A DNA stretch of 64,000 nt from Paenibacillus sp. R14(2021) (GCF_019431355.1 NZ_CP080269.1:2639501-2703500); one strand, 5' to 3'. Counted from the first letter of the stretch, positions 52,564 to 62,881 are shown. Notes: generated by a model from the sequence alone, not told the origin. Translations and numbers: made by a program.

Positions 52564-53976
52564 ATGAGCGATCGGATTTCTAAAGCGAATATGTTGTTAT
52601 TGATTTTAGTTTGTTTCGCACAATTTCTGGAAGTCATGAATTCTTCCACGGTAACCGTAGCGATACCGTCGATCCAAACGGCGCTTCATATGAATGCGAA
52701 TAATCTACAGTGGATCGTCACGTCTTATGTCCTCACCTTCGCTTGTTTTTTGCTCATCGGCGGACGCGCAAGCGACTTGATCGGGAGGAAACGCGTGTTA
52801 ACGCTTGGTTTAGCGATCTTCGCAGCCGCTTCGCTTGCCGGCGGATTCGCGATGAATCCGGTTTGGCTTATCGCGAGCAGGGCGATACAAGGAATCGGCG
52901 CGGCGCTATCCATTCCCGCGGCAATGTCGTTGATTAGTACGTCGATTCCCGAAGGCGCGCAACGGAATAAAGCTTTTGCCATCTTCGGCGCTTTAGGCTC
53001 TGGCGGTTTCGCAGCGGGATCGATCGTCGGCGGGCTGCTGACGGACTCGGTCGGCTGGCGGTCATTGTTTTTCTTGAACGTTCCGCTCGGGATTGCGATC
53101 ATAATCGGGTTAGTTTTTGTTAAAGAAAGACCGATGGAGCAGAAGAACAAACAATCCGTCGATTTGCCAGGCGCGATTGCCGTGCTGTTAGGCATATTCG
53201 TTCTTGTGTACAGGTTGTCCATGCCCGATGTAGACGGCAGCTGGTCGACCGCGAAAATCGGAACCTTAATCATCGGAGCGCTTATTCTGGTCGGATTCGT
53301 CATGATCGAGAAATACGCCAAAAACCCGCTCATGCCGCTCCGATTGTTTCGTATCGGTTCGCTCGTATCATCGAATATTATCGGATTTTTGATGTATTCC
53401 TTCATGACCGCATTTATTTATTTCTCGACCTTGTATTTTCATGCGCTTGGCTATTCTTCATTAGTAACAGGCATAGCTTTTCTACCGCTCGGCTTATCGT
53501 CCGTTCTAGCCACCCAAATCACGCCTTACTTTATGCGCATATTCGGAGCCAAAACGTTGTTGATCGTTTCGCAGCTCGTTAATGCGCTCGGTTTATTCTG
53601 GTTAAGCACGATGTCCATGGATAGCGTGTATGCCGCGTTTATTTTACCGATTTTCATTCTGCTCGGTCTGTCGACGGCAGCCGGATTTACGGCCATCATC
53701 GTGGGTTCCGTGCGTGATGTGCGACCGGAAGAGCATGGCGTCGCCGGCGGCATCGTAAATACGTTCCTGCAGCTAGGAGGCAGTCTCGGATTGTCCATCC
53801 TGGCTACGGTCGCAAGCTCAATAACCGCTTCGGCAACCGATCCATCGTCCAACGAAGCCATGCTGTCGGGATTTCAAACTGCATTAGTCGTTGGCGGCAG
53901 CTTCGCGTTGGTTGCGTTGCTCCTGGCCTTGATCAGTTTAAGAAAGAAAAAAGAAGCATTGGTGCAGCACACTTAA
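52564..53976 (+). CDS. MFS multidrug exporter, 14-segment DHA2 (EmrB/QacA-like)
   Basis: A 470-residue transporter with about fourteen membrane segments, the motif A loop GGRASDLIGRKRVL, and motif C-like AALSIPAAMSLI. It exchanges drugs for protons across the membrane. It follows the FrnE-like gene by 34 bases with GAGAGGGG before the ATG, so the two are one operon under the TetR-type operators. The likely role is export of the inducing compound. Confidence 0.88.
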   Translation: MSDRISKANMLLLILVCFAQFLEVMNSSTVTVAIPSIQTALHMNANNLQWIVTSYVLTFACFLLIGGRASDLIGRKRVLTLGLAIFAAASLAGGFAMNPVWLIASRAIQGIGAALSIPAAMSLISTSIPEGAQRNKAFAIFGALGSGGFAAGSIVGGLLTDSVGWRSLFFLNVPLGIAIIIGLVFVKERPMEQKNKQSVDLPGAIAVLLGIFVLVYRLSMPDVDGSWSTAKIGTLIIGALILVGFVMIEKYAKNPLMPLRLFRIGSLVSSNIIGFLMYSFMTAFIYFSTLYFHALGYSSLVTGIAFLPLGLSSVLATQITPYFMRIFGAKTLLIVSQLVNALGLFWLSTMSMDSVYAAFILPIFILLGLSTAAGFTAIIVGSVRDVRPEEHGVAGGIVNTFLQLGGSLGLSILATVASSITASATDPSSNEAMLSGFQTALVVGGSFALVALLLALISLRKKKEALVQHT

Positions 53977-54018
53977 ATTAATTTACCATAAACAAACAAA
54001 AACAAAGGACGTGACGAT

Positions 54019-54618
54019 GTGTTGAAGAGCAAAAAGCTTCAAATAAGCTTGATTTTGGGGTTCGTTATTCTAACTATTATTATTTCGGGATGCACGGATC
54101 AAAATAATCAGGCAGAGCAATCATCCCTGGACCAGCATGCTGCTCAAATTACCAAACTTGAACAAAAATATAAAAAATTGGAAAACGTTGAAGAGATCAA
54201 AAAATTGAAAGCCCGTTATTTCCGTTTTATCGACGAGAAAAAATGGTCGGATTTTGCACAGCTATTTACGCCTGATGCTCGTATTGAAATCGATGGAAAT
54301 GTATTTACTGGCGGGGAAGCATTCGCCAAAGGGGCGGGGGCTGTCATCGGTGCGGCGCCTACGGTTCATCACGGACATATGCCCGAGATTGATATAATCG
54401 ATAAGGAGAACGCGAAGGGCATTTGGGCAATGGAGGATATGTTGACGTTTCCTGCCGCCAAAGACGCTCCACCAGGGCATGACGGGTATGGTTCATATAG
54501 TGAAACCTATAAGCGCGTGGATGGCGTCTGGAAAATTAGCAGCGTGGTTCTAACCCGATTCCGTATGGATCCTCTCGCAAACTGGAATCCTAATACGAAT
54601 CCTGTAACCGGCAAGTAA
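54019..54618 (+). CDS. SnoaL-like lipoprotein
   Basis: A 199-residue protein with a lipoprotein signal (IIISGCTDQN), a short coiled-coil-like stretch (about residues 32-60) and a SnoaL/ketosteroid-isomerase-like domain (LKARYFRFIDEKKWSDFAQL, FTPDARIEID). It would sit outside the membrane. The start is a GTG at 54019 with AAAGGACG upstream; the next codon TTG is an alternative. It is 42 bases after the exporter gene. Substrate unknown. Confidence 0.82.
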   Translation: MLKSKKLQISLILGFVILTIIISGCTDQNNQAEQSSLDQHAAQITKLEQKYKKLENVEEIKKLKARYFRFIDEKKWSDFAQLFTPDARIEIDGNVFTGGEAFAKGAGAVIGAAPTVHHGHMPEIDIIDKENAKGIWAMEDMLTFPAAKDAPPGHDGYGSYSETYKRVDGVWKISSVVLTRFRMDPLANWNPNTNPVTGK

Positions 54619-54644
54619 TACCGTTTGACAACTAATGAATGAAA

Positions 54645-54689
54645 AAGTTACCCCTTTGGACGCTCGATAGCGCTCCAAAGGGGTAACTT
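54645..54689. terminator. hairpin after the SnoaL lipoprotein gene
   Basis: AAGTTACCCCTTTGGA pairs perfectly with its complement around a 13-base loop (54645-54689). Five A precede it; no T run follows on the plus strand. It may still end the operon or stabilise the mRNA end. Confidence 0.55.
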
Positions 54690-54710
54690 GCATTAGCGGA
54701 AACCATAGTA

Positions 54711-54771
54711 TTGACCGCAGACGACTAAACAGGTACCATGTAGTCAACCATAAGTGGAACGCGATTCGCTT
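54711..54771 (+). promoter_or_regulatory. tetR promoter with a third operator copy
   Basis: TTGACC (54711-54716) and TACCAT (54734-54739) are 17 bases apart. The operator AAGTGGAACGCGATTCGCTT (54752-54771) lies just after the -10 box, 65 bases before the tetR start. The copy is weaker than the others, which suits autoregulation. Confidence 0.6.
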
Positions 54772-54836
54772 ATCTGTAATCACCACAACCTTCCGTTTAT
54801 CGATGGGATTCATATATTTCCCGAGGGGATGATGAC

Positions 54837-55445
54837 ATGACGCAAGAACGTACACTACGAAAAGATGCAGAACAACGAAGACAAATCATTTTAGAGAAGG
54901 CAGCTGCACTATTTGCTGAGTATGGCGTGGAGCATGTAAGTATGCGTCAGATCGCCAGAGAAGCTGGTGTCGGACAGGGAACCTTATATCGCAGTTATAC
55001 AAATAAGGGTGAGCTTTGTTGGGATCTTATTGGAGAAAGTTGCATAAGGAACCATGAGAAAATGAATAATTATTTGTCAAAAAACACTCAAATCCCGCTG
55101 CGTGAGCAATTGGAAACCGTACTCACCTATCATTTGGATTCCTTGGAGACGCACTCCTCGATTCTAGCCGTGATACAAACGGACATAGCAAGCGGTGAGC
55201 AACAGAGCTCCCCTATCTACTCTGAGCATTATGAAGCTATTCATTCTGTTATTCTGAAAGTACTGGAAGCAGTCGCTGCAACAAACCAGGGGGTTGTACT
55301 GGACCCGATTTTCATGGCTGATGCTCTGATGGCTACAATGCAGCCATCTGTATATATATTCCTTAAAGAACACCGAAAATATTCACCAACCGACATTCGA
55401 CAACGGATACTCAATGTTTATGTTGATCCCTTGTTTCCCCGCTAA
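54837..55445 (+). CDS. TetR/AcrR family transcriptional repressor
   Basis: A 202-residue regulator. The N-terminal 60 residues hold the TetR helix-turn-helix (HVSMRQIAREAGVGQGTLYR, then SYTNKGELCW); the rest is a helical ligand domain. GAGGGG precedes the ATG by eight bases. It is the natural candidate for the palindromic operators in front of itself, the FrnE/MFS operon and the Gfo/Idh gene. A fragment nearly identical to its recognition-helix region lies beside the last of these. Confidence 0.9.
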   Translation: MTQERTLRKDAEQRRQIILEKAAALFAEYGVEHVSMRQIAREAGVGQGTLYRSYTNKGELCWDLIGESCIRNHEKMNNYLSKNTQIPLREQLETVLTYHLDSLETHSSILAVIQTDIASGEQQSSPIYSEHYEAIHSVILKVLEAVAATNQGVVLDPIFMADALMATMQPSVYIFLKEHRKYSPTDIRQRILNVYVDPLFPR

Positions 55446-55559
55446 CTTATCGTAGCAAGAGCAAATCAAGTATTGAAATTCACGATAAATAGGACTGCTG
55501 TTTAGCGGCCCCTTTTTTTCGTATGTGTTTTTGAACCATTATCGCCATTCATTTAATCA

Positions 55560-56649
55560 TTATGGCATGGTTAGCTTACCTCTCCGCTTTTTAAACATAC
55601 CGACTAAAAGCAACAGAAGTGGAATTCCGACAATAAAGATCGGCAGCACAATTTTTTTCCAAAATATCGGGAAAGCCACTTGCGATTCCACCAAGTTTTC
55701 TGGGTACATAGCTATTAGAAAAAAAATGATCGCAGACACTCCAGTCATTCGTTTCCACTTGGAGATTCTAAAGAGTTTGGCCGTCCCATAGCTGGTAACG
55801 AACAAATAGAGGGACAATTTAATAAAAATACTGAAAATCACAACGATGACCGCCAGTACGTCGATATTTTGAATAAATTCCATGACCGATACGTATTGTA
55901 TGACTGAATACATCGGATAAATAAAATCTCCTGGTAAGACAGGACCGATGACCATGCAAATGCTGAGCGTCATCACCACAAGCAGCATGCCGGCTAAAGC
56001 AACTCCTCCAGTCGCAGCAGCGATAACCTTTTGTCTTGGAGAGACGATTCCAATCAACATTACAACCACCACCGATTCCCCTAAAAACGAAAACACGCCA
56101 AGGCTTCCTTTCGTCAACGCGCTAAGACCTTGCATAGGTAGGAGTGGAAACAGCAGTAATGGGTGGAAGTCTTTTGCCAAAAAAGCGGTAATTAACATGA
56201 TGGTTCCAACTATAAATGGACCGATAATCTCGCTGCAACGCCCTAATGTTTGTATGCCACCCGGCAAAGAGCATCACTGCAATCATCATGACCATTACGA
56301 CCCACACAGGAGTTTTCGAAAACAATGCCATATGCACGAAATCCGAATACTCCCGAAGAATGATGCCCCCTACGGAATACCATACCGCAAGATACAGAAT
56401 CAAAAGCAGATTGCCAAACCATTTCCCGATAATAACAGGAGCAAACTCTGCGAAGGTTTGGCCGGGGAACAATATACATAGTTTGAGTGAAATATAGGTT
56501 ACGACCAGGCTTGATAAAACAGCCAGGATAACTGACATCCAAGCGGCTTGTCCACTTTCCTTAAAGGTATCGCTGATCGTCAACAACGCAGTCATGCCGA
56601 TCTCCATCGTCGTAAGGAGCCAAAACAATTGACTCGTCGAAAGTTTCAT
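55560..56649 (-). pseudogene. spore germination permease gerB, frameshifted
   Basis: Two overlapping frames together make one GerAB-type protein of about 363 residues. The first (from 56649) holds STSQLFWLLTTMEIGMTALL and runs well to MLFAGW; the second resumes at GIQTLGRCSEIIGPFIVG and runs to 55560. Removing one G from the GGG at 56260-56262 (CCC on the plus strand) restores the frame. GerAB is the amino-acid-permease-like subunit of the germinant receptor in the spore inner membrane. The change could be real or a homopolymer sequencing error. Confidence 0.85.
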
Positions 56650-56662
56650 GTGAGCCCAACTT

Positions 56663-57814
56663 TCATTTTACATGTACCGGCGAACCTTGCAGTCCGATTC
56701 GTTTGATCTCCAGTCTTGGACGGACTATGATTTCGGATTCCACGAATTTTGCATCCCACTTTTCTTTGTTCTGCTTCCAATAAGTCGGATGTTGCCGATA
56801 AACCACCTCACCAATGCCGAGCACGTCCGCCTTTAAGTTTTTCTGCACCTTATGGATAAGCTGTATCATTTCCTTATTCATTTCCTGATTGAAAGATCGC
56901 TGCAATTTCAAAAGATTCGATTGTTCTGAAAAATCAAGGGAAGAGTCGTTTTCTTTCACAGTGATCTGCCCTTTGATGAAAATCTCTGCCTTAACGGCTC
57001 CTGACTTCAACAGCGTGGTTCGGATTTTGCTTTTCGGTTGAGAAACGAACCCGGTCACCAGATCTGGTATTTCGGTTGTAAGCACGGCATTATTGATTAA
57101 TCCGATGATCCATCCCCTGTTGTGCGCTTCATCGTAGTCCAAATACCCCAGTAGTTTATGGTCATGATTGAATACGGCGCGTCCATAAAACGTCATCGTC
57201 CGAGTGCCGAGACCCGGTTTGGAAATCATCTTCACGACCGGTAGTGTTGGAAAACTGCCTGCTCCTCTTGAAGCCATCAAATACTCGACCAAGGAGGTTC
57301 CGACTTCTCCTCCCGCAGCCTGATGGATCTTGATTGGTGCCATCGCTGGCAGTTTCTCTAATGGATACTTTACCTTCATTAATTCGAGCGCAGTGCCGTC
57401 TTTAACAACCCATAAATCAGTCCGAATCCGACTATTTGGATCGCGTGTATAGGAGTCCAAAATTTCGGAAATCCCAGTGCGGGCAAGCTTCTCTCCGATG
57501 AAAAGATTGCCCCTGTGCGCACGGGTCATGGATCGAGACAAATAGCGCTGCATCTTATCAATTGCGTCGTAAATGTTTCTGCCTCGGCTCGTCTCTAGAA
57601 AATAAGTCGATTTCGATGACTCCTGTCCTTCTCCGGTTTTAGCGGGAATGAACATCTGTGCGCTAATGAGATAGTGGTTACTTTTACTACTGTCCAAATC
57701 GATGCCGCCTGCCAAATCAAAAAGTTGGTCGTTCAGTTCTTTTCGGTCCCAGCAGCCGCACAACATGGAGACTAACATTAGCAGCATAAAGAATGTTATT
57801 CCTTTACACCTCAT
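56663..57814 (-). CDS. spore germination lipoprotein GerC
   Basis: A 383-residue Ger(x)C protein. The lipobox MLCGCWD follows a short signal peptide, and the family pattern DRKELNDQLFDLAGGIDLD and GRAVFNHDHKLLGYLD is clear. It is the lipid-anchored C subunit of the GerA-type germinant receptor. Its start overlaps the end of the A-subunit gene by four bases, and the B-subunit gene follows 13 bases later. Confidence 0.92.
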   Translation of the reverse strand: MRCKGITFFMLLMLVSMLCGCWDRKELNDQLFDLAGGIDLDSSKSNHYLISAQMFIPAKTGEGQESSKSTYFLETSRGRNIYDAIDKMQRYLSRSMTRAHRGNLFIGEKLARTGISEILDSYTRDPNSRIRTDLWVVKDGTALELMKVKYPLEKLPAMAPIKIHQAAGGEVGTSLVEYLMASRGAGSFPTLPVVKMISKPGLGTRTMTFYGRAVFNHDHKLLGYLDYDEAHNRGWIIGLINNAVLTTEIPDLVTGFVSQPKSKIRTTLLKSGAVKAEIFIKGQITVKENDSSLDFSEQSNLLKLQRSFNQEMNKEMIQLIHKVQKNLKADVLGIGEVVYRQHPTYWKQNKEKWDAKFVESEIIVRPRLEIKRIGLQGSPVHVK

Positions 57815-59274
57815 CGCCTGTCTTCCTCCTGGACGCTTGCATATCTACTGCTAAACCGTTTATTTTTGGACCTTGGTGGTCTAACGAACACATCGTTCAA
57901 TCCCTGAGGCCGCAAAGGCGAAACTGGAGACAGATACGGTACGCCGAACGATTCCAGACGGGCCAAGTGTACAAGTAAACCGATCGTGCCCATCGCAACC
58001 CCATACAATCCAAACATTCCCGAAAGCAGGAGCATCGGAAACCTTAAAATGCGAAAAGCAATGCTCATGTTGTAACGAGGGATAGCGAACGAAGCGATTC
58101 CGGTCACGGAAACGACAATTACCATTGGAGCGGATACGATTCCAGCTTGAACGGCGGCTTGGCCGATCACGAGGGCGCCAACGATGCTGACGGCAGAACC
58201 AGTCGCCTTGGGCAAGCGAATACCTGCTTCTCGCAGACCCTCGAACATAAATTCCATTAACAACGCTTCAATCACGCTAGGGAAAGGTACTCCCTCCCGA
58301 GCTGAGGTGAGACTGAATAAAAAATTCGTTGGCATCAACTGGGAATGAAATGTCGTGATAGCCACAAACAACGAGGGAAGATAAAGCGATATAGCGAATA
58401 GGATCAACCTTGTCCATCTCATAAGGGAAGCGAAGATGAATCTTTCATAGTAGTCTTCCGCTGATTGAAAGGTCGCCCAAAACGTCATTGGAACAATCAG
58501 CGCATTAGGCGTACCGTCGGTTAGCAGGACGACCTTGCCCTCGAGCAAATTTGCTGCAACAATATCCGGGCGCTCCGTCATTTGAATTTGGGGAAACGGC
58601 GTAAACGACACGTCTTCGATCAATTCTTCGATGTAACCCGATTCCAGAATAGCATCTGTATGAATGCGGCCAATCCGTTCCTTGACTTGGCTCAAGACTT
58701 TCCCTTCAACAATACCCTCTAAATAAACGATAATGAGTCTTGTTTTTGATATCGAGCCGACTGTGATCGATTCCAGCTTGAGTCTCGTCGATTGTATTCT
58801 TTTGCGAATAAGGATCACATTGACTTCGATTTGTTCCGTAAAACTGTCTCGAGGACCGCGAATCGTTTGTTCGAACGCCGGTTCCTGAATACTTCGTCCA
58901 TTCTTTGCCTTCAAGTCCAGAAAAATGCAGTCAGAACGACCTTCAACAAATAAGGCTGTTTGTCCCTGAAGCAATCGCTCGACCGCTTCCTGCATGGACT
59001 GCGTTACATCGCTTGAGGCAACAGATGATAAATGAATATCCGTAAACAGACCCTTCCATTGCTCAGGGGTGTCAGGTCGGAACAGTTCATTATTTATCTT
59101 GTCCGTGTCAGCTAGACCGGCAATATAAACAAGTAATGCAGCTTGACCATCGGATGGATGAAATGGCCGGAATGTTATATCGAAACAGGCATTGAACAAT
59201 TGCCTCAGCATTCGTTCGTTCTCCGCTAACATCTGACTTATTGTCTGATCCTTAGAAATGAACACATCCAACAT
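57811..59274 (-). CDS. spore germination protein GerA family
   Basis: A 487-residue A subunit. The soluble N-terminal region (about 1-230) is followed by the conserved stretch LLTDGTPNALIVPMTFWATF and several membrane segments, with the typical FPSVIEALLMEFMFEGLREA, here split as FPSVIEALLMEF and GLREAGIRLP. It senses germinants together with the B and C subunits. The start at 59274 follows GAGGTG. First gene of the operon, in the order A-C-B. Confidence 0.92.
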   Translation of the reverse strand: MLDVFISKDQTISQMLAENERMLRQLFNACFDITFRPFHPSDGQAALLVYIAGLADTDKINNELFRPDTPEQWKGLFTDIHLSSVASSDVTQSMQEAVERLLQGQTALFVEGRSDCIFLDLKAKNGRSIQEPAFEQTIRGPRDSFTEQIEVNVILIRKRIQSTRLKLESITVGSISKTRLIIVYLEGIVEGKVLSQVKERIGRIHTDAILESGYIEELIEDVSFTPFPQIQMTERPDIVAANLLEGKVVLLTDGTPNALIVPMTFWATFQSAEDYYERFIFASLMRWTRLILFAISLYLPSLFVAITTFHSQLMPTNFLFSLTSAREGVPFPSVIEALLMEFMFEGLREAGIRLPKATGSAVSIVGALVIGQAAVQAGIVSAPMVIVVSVTGIASFAIPRYNMSIAFRILRFPMLLLSGMFGLYGVAMGTIGLLVHLARLESFGVPYLSPVSPLRPQGLNDVFVRPPRSKNKRFSSRYASVQEEDRR

Positions 59275-59377
59275 GACACACCTCGCTCACCTCACCTGCA
59301 ACAATAGCTTCTCACCAATTTTTCAAATCTATACGTACGATCCCTGTAATTGGTATGCGATAAGAACAAACAAAAAT

Positions 59378-59419
59378 AGAGTGCTGCCCGTAGCGTTCAA
59401 ACGCCTCGGACAGCACTCT
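59378..59419 (-). terminator. terminator of the MDR reductase gene
   Basis: On the minus strand AGAGTGCTG-tCCG pairs with CGG-gCAGCACTCT and is followed by ATTTTTGTTT. It lies about 30 bases after the gene stop. Confidence 0.75.
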
Positions 59420-59450
59420 TTGATTGATCATGTAATTTACCGTTTTACGG

Positions 59451-60446
59451 TTAATCGATACTCACTACGATTTTCCCGCCTTGCTTATCACCCATAGCGC
59501 GATAAGCATCCTCGATTTGATCAAAGGTAAACAACCGATCGTTCAAAATCGGTTTTAACCTGCCTTGGTCATAACATGCCGCGATTTCGCGGAGAATCTC
59601 GCCATGATGCGCGCGCCCATTGCCGGTAAGCAAGGGCATAAGTGTAAATACCCCCGAATAAGTTCCCGCACGGAAAGAAAGAGGCGCGAGACTATGCGTT
59701 CCCCAGCCAAGTATACTGACCACGTGGCCCGTATACTTCTTAACGGCATGGAAAGAATTATCCAACGTTATGCCGCCAACGGTATCCAGCACGACATCGA
59801 AGCCTTCTCCGCCAGTGTGCGCTTGTACATAGTCTTCTACCGATGCGACCGTGTAATCGATCGGCGTCGCACCTAGATTCTTGATGACGGTTTGACTCAC
59901 TTCAGATCCGGTCGCGAACACGTTAGCGCCTCGCATGTTGGCAAGTTGGATACCAATATGACCGACGCCTCCTGCTCCACCGTGAATGAGTACTTTTTGC
60001 CCCGACTGTACCTTTGCTTGATCAATGAGGGCTTCCCATGCAGTAATGGCGATCAACGGCAAAGCGGCTGCTTCTCGCATCGACATTTTTAACGGCATTT
60101 TAGCCAGTAAGGCTGCGTCCACCGCAGCATATTCCGCCAAAGATCCTTGAATACCGCCGACGCCGCCAGTCATGCCGAAAACGGCATCTCCAGGCTTGAA
60201 TCCAGAAACACCTTCTCCAACTACTTCGACGATCCCCGCCATATCAAGCCCTAAAATTGCAGGGGTCGTCGTGCGGGTATGTGCGGCTGCGCCATCGCGC
60301 GTTTTTAAATCAAGTGGATTCACGCCGCTCGCTTTGATTCTAACAACCACTTCCCCTTTTCGTGCAACAGGCCGTGGTATTTCCCTGATGATAAATGGTT
60401 CTTTGAATTGCTCCAAAATCGCGGCTTTCATTGTAGATATCGACAT
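59451..60446 (-). CDS. zinc-free MDR family NADPH:quinone-type oxidoreductase
   Basis: A protein of about 331 residues of the medium-chain reductase family: ILGLDMAGIVEVVGEGV, then the nucleotide fold LIHGGAGGVGHIGIQLAN. It lacks the cysteine cluster of structural zinc. Members reduce quinones or enones with NADPH. The start is the ATG at 60446, after AAGGGAG. It belongs to a group of three redox enzyme genes next to the operator-controlled Gfo/Idh gene. Confidence 0.87.
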   Translation of the reverse strand: MSISTMKAAILEQFKEPFIIREIPRPVARKGEVVVRIKASGVNPLDLKTRDGAAAHTRTTTPAILGLDMAGIVEVVGEGVSGFKPGDAVFGMTGGVGGIQGSLAEYAAVDAALLAKMPLKMSMREAAALPLIAITAWEALIDQAKVQSGQKVLIHGGAGGVGHIGIQLANMRGANVFATGSEVSQTVIKNLGATPIDYTVASVEDYVQAHTGGEGFDVVLDTVGGITLDNSFHAVKKYTGHVVSILGWGTHSLAPLSFRAGTYSGVFTLMPLLTGNGRAHHGEILREIAACYDQGRLKPILNDRLFTFDQIEDAYRAMGDKQGGKIVVSID

Positions 60447-60607
60447 GATTGATCTCCCTTCGCACATTTGAGTTATTTTGATATTGAGATGAAATTATTA
60501 TACAAATATAACTATCGCTAAAATTCGCGAAGCACGATTCGAAACCACGTGCATCTCGTTCCAGCGGTACTATCGCGTTTGCTCGCCCTGTATCGCGTCG
60601 AACCAAA

Positions 60608-61621
60608 TTAGTCCAGCAGTTCAGCGATGATTTCATAATTACGAAGCCGGTCTTGATGATCGTAGATTTGTGTCGTAATAATGATCTCATCGGCAGAAGT
60701 ATCCTGCAGCAGTTTCTGCATGCTCGTTTTCAATTTATCACGATCTCCGATCGTTAGGCTGCGATACATCGAGTTATGCTCGAGCATGAAAATCTCTTCC
60801 TCGGATGCGATCTGCCTCATATCTTCAACCGGCGGCATGAGCGGCGTCATTTTTCCGCTGAATACGCCCAAAAACATCTGCTTCTGAGTCGAGGCCAAAT
60901 AGTGAGCCCGTTCATTCGTCTCCGCGACGGTCACATTCATTCCGACCATGACATAAGGCTTGCTTAAGACATTGGATGGTCGGAATAATTCGCGATATAA
61001 TTGAACAGCCGGAATCGTGAAATCGGAAGCAAAATGACTTGCAAAAGAAAACGGCAGCCCTAACTCCGCGGCGAGCCGAGCGCTAAAATCGCTTGAGCCT
61101 AGCAGCCAAATCGGAATCGAAAGTCCTGTCCCCGGGTATGCGCGCACGCTGGCCGAGGCGTTATCTTGAAAATAACCTCTCAACTCTTGCAGCAATTGCG
61201 GGAAGTCCTCGCCTGTACCACGACCTCGGCGAAGCGCAGCCGAGGTGGCCGGATCACTGCCGGGCGCCCGGCCTAAGCCAAGATCGATGCGGCCCGGATA
61301 CATGGATTCCAAGGTACCGAACTGCTCTGCTATTACTAAGGGCGCATGATTGGGCAGCATAATACCGCCTGAACCCACTCGAATTCGCTTCGTCGCCGCT
61401 GCAATATACCCCATCACGACAGAAGTAGCTGAGCTCGCAATGGCTGGAATATTGTGATGCTCGGTGAACCAGATGCGATAATAGCCCCAATTTTCAGCCT
61501 TTTGCGCCAAATCGGCACTATTGAGCAGCGTTTCCCTCGCATTGCCGCCGGCAACGATATTGGTCGTATCCAGAATGGATAAAGGCACGCCTTGAAATGA
61601 TTTGGCGTAGGCAGCTGTCAT
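60608..61621 (-). CDS. luciferase-like (LLM class) monooxygenase
   Basis: A 337-residue FMN-dependent oxidoreductase with [39 protein letters not shown] and [14 protein letters not shown], close in type to the one at 33031-34047. GGGGG precedes the ATG by eight bases. The 160 bases between it and the reductase gene leave room for a promoter, so operon membership is uncertain. Substrate unknown. Confidence 0.87.
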   Translation of the reverse strand: MTAAYAKSFQGVPLSILDTTNIVAGGNARETLLNSADLAQKAENWGYYRIWFTEHHNIPAIASSATSVVMGYIAAATKRIRVGSGGIMLPNHAPLVIAEQFGTLESMYPGRIDLGLGRAPGSDPATSAALRRGRGTGEDFPQLLQELRGYFQDNASASVRAYPGTGLSIPIWLLGSSDFSARLAAELGLPFSFASHFASDFTIPAVQLYRELFRPSNVLSKPYVMVGMNVTVAETNERAHYLASTQKQMFLGVFSGKMTPLMPPVEDMRQIASEEEIFMLEHNSMYRSLTIGDRDKLKTSMQKLLQDTSADEIIITTQIYDHQDRLRNYEIIAELLD

Positions 61622-61685
61622 TTTTCAATCCCCCTCATAGGCTTAGTACGATCTTAGAAGCCGACCAGCCACCCTCAAAATAAAA

Positions 61686-61708
61686 TGGGGGAACCACAAG
61701 TTCCCCCA
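61686..61708 (-). terminator. terminator of the Gfo/Idh gene
   Basis: TGGGGGAAC and GTTCCCCCA pair around five bases and are followed on the minus strand by TTTTATTTT, 25 bases after the gene stop. Confidence 0.8.
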
Positions 61709-61732
61709 CCTCTTATGAACATTTGAATGGCA

Positions 61733-62881
61733 TTAAAGCGGATTCGAGTTATCTACTTTCTGAGTCGTACCTGTCTCATTCGCTTTCGTGATCGCATCTG
61801 CCAGGCGGTGACGCTTAACGGCATGCGCGAAATCAGGTGTTACTTGCGTGCCTTCGCGAAGATCTTTGGCGAAGCTTGCATAGACATATCCAACGTTGCC
61901 AAGCTTGCTCGGTCCGTCCGGAATGTCTTTAACGATATCGAAATATTTGCTCGGAACTTCCATTTCGGTTAAGTTCGTTTGTTCGCCGACGCCTCCAAAC
62001 AGTTTCAACGCGGTATTTTGAATATTGCCGTTATTTTCCGCAATGATAACCAGTTGTCCTTTGCTGCCGTTGATTTCCCAACGCATGTCGGCATCTCGCG
62101 AAGTCTCGCCGCGGTATACGACGGTAGAAAGAACACCGCTCGTCAGCGTACCCGTAATAGCCAAGTGAGTCGGCGCCGTTACTTTAACCGTCGATTCATC
62201 TTCCAAAACTTTCACTTCCGGGAAGCGGATCGCGAACTTCGCCGACACGTTATCGTAATCGCCAAGCACATAATTCAGGCCGTCGATCGCGTGCAAAGTC
62301 GGCGATGTTAACAAAGTCGCGCCTTTGGTGACGTCATACGTATAAGCGAATTTCTTCGGTGTAACAGGACCCCAGATCAACGATGTTCCATTCATCGTTG
62401 TAGACAGGACCTCTCCGATATAACCTTCTTTGACCAGATCATGCGCATATTGAATTGCCGGCGAAAATCTGGCCTGCGTTCCGACCATCGTCCGAACGCC
62501 TGCTGCTTTCGCGCGAGAAGCTAGATCGTACGCTTCTTCTGTAGTCACGCCTAACGGAAATTCGCTGAACACCATTTTACCGGCTTCAATCGCGGCTTTA
62601 GCGATATTGTAGTGCGTATCCACATTCGTAGCAATGACGATCAGATCCACATTCGGATCATTAATCATATCCTGATAGTTATCGTAACCGACCACACCAT
62701 ACTCCTTGGCCGACGCTTCGGCGGAATCGCGTCTGCTGGTGCTTACGGCGCGCAATTCGTAATCAGGCAAGTTTTGGATAGCAGGTAGATGAGCGAATAC
62801 CGCCCATCCTGGATTTGTCGCGCTTGCTCCGACAACACCTACACCGATTTTTTTGTTGTTTCCTTGGAATTGATTAGACAT
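61733..62881 (-). CDS. Gfo/Idh/MocA family oxidoreductase
   Basis: A protein of about 382 residues with an N-terminal Rossmann fold (IGVGVVGASATNPGWAVFAH) and the C-terminal dimerisation domain of the family; VFSEFPLGVTTEEAYDLA contains the usual E-x-P-like motif with the Lys replaced (EFP instead of EKP). The missing lysine questions classical dehydrogenase activity. The start is the ATG at 62881, after GGAGG. Transcription comes from a promoter covered by two TetR-type operators. Confidence 0.85.
   Translation of the reverse strand: MSNQFQGNNKKIGVGVVGASATNPGWAVFAHLPAIQNLPDYELRAVSTSRRDSAEASAKEYGVVGYDNYQDMINDPNVDLIVIATNVDTHYNIAKAAIEAGKMVFSEFPLGVTTEEAYDLASRAKAAGVRTMVGTQARFSPAIQYAHDLVKEGYIGEVLSTTMNGTSLIWGPVTPKKFAYTYDVTKGATLLTSPTLHAIDGLNYVLGDYDNVSAKFAIRFPEVKVLEDESTVKVTAPTHLAITGTLTSGVLSTVVYRGETSRDADMRWEINGSKGQLVIIAENNGNIQNTALKLFGGVGEQTNLTEMEVPSKYFDIVKDIPDGPSKLGNVGYVYASFAKDLREGTQVTPDFAHAVKRHRLADAITKANETGTTQKVDNSNPL

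Noticed and set aside
55950-56500. Plus-strand frames opposite the gerB gene
   Set aside because: They are antisense to a membrane protein gene and show the Thr/Pro/Asn-rich composition typical of such shadows.
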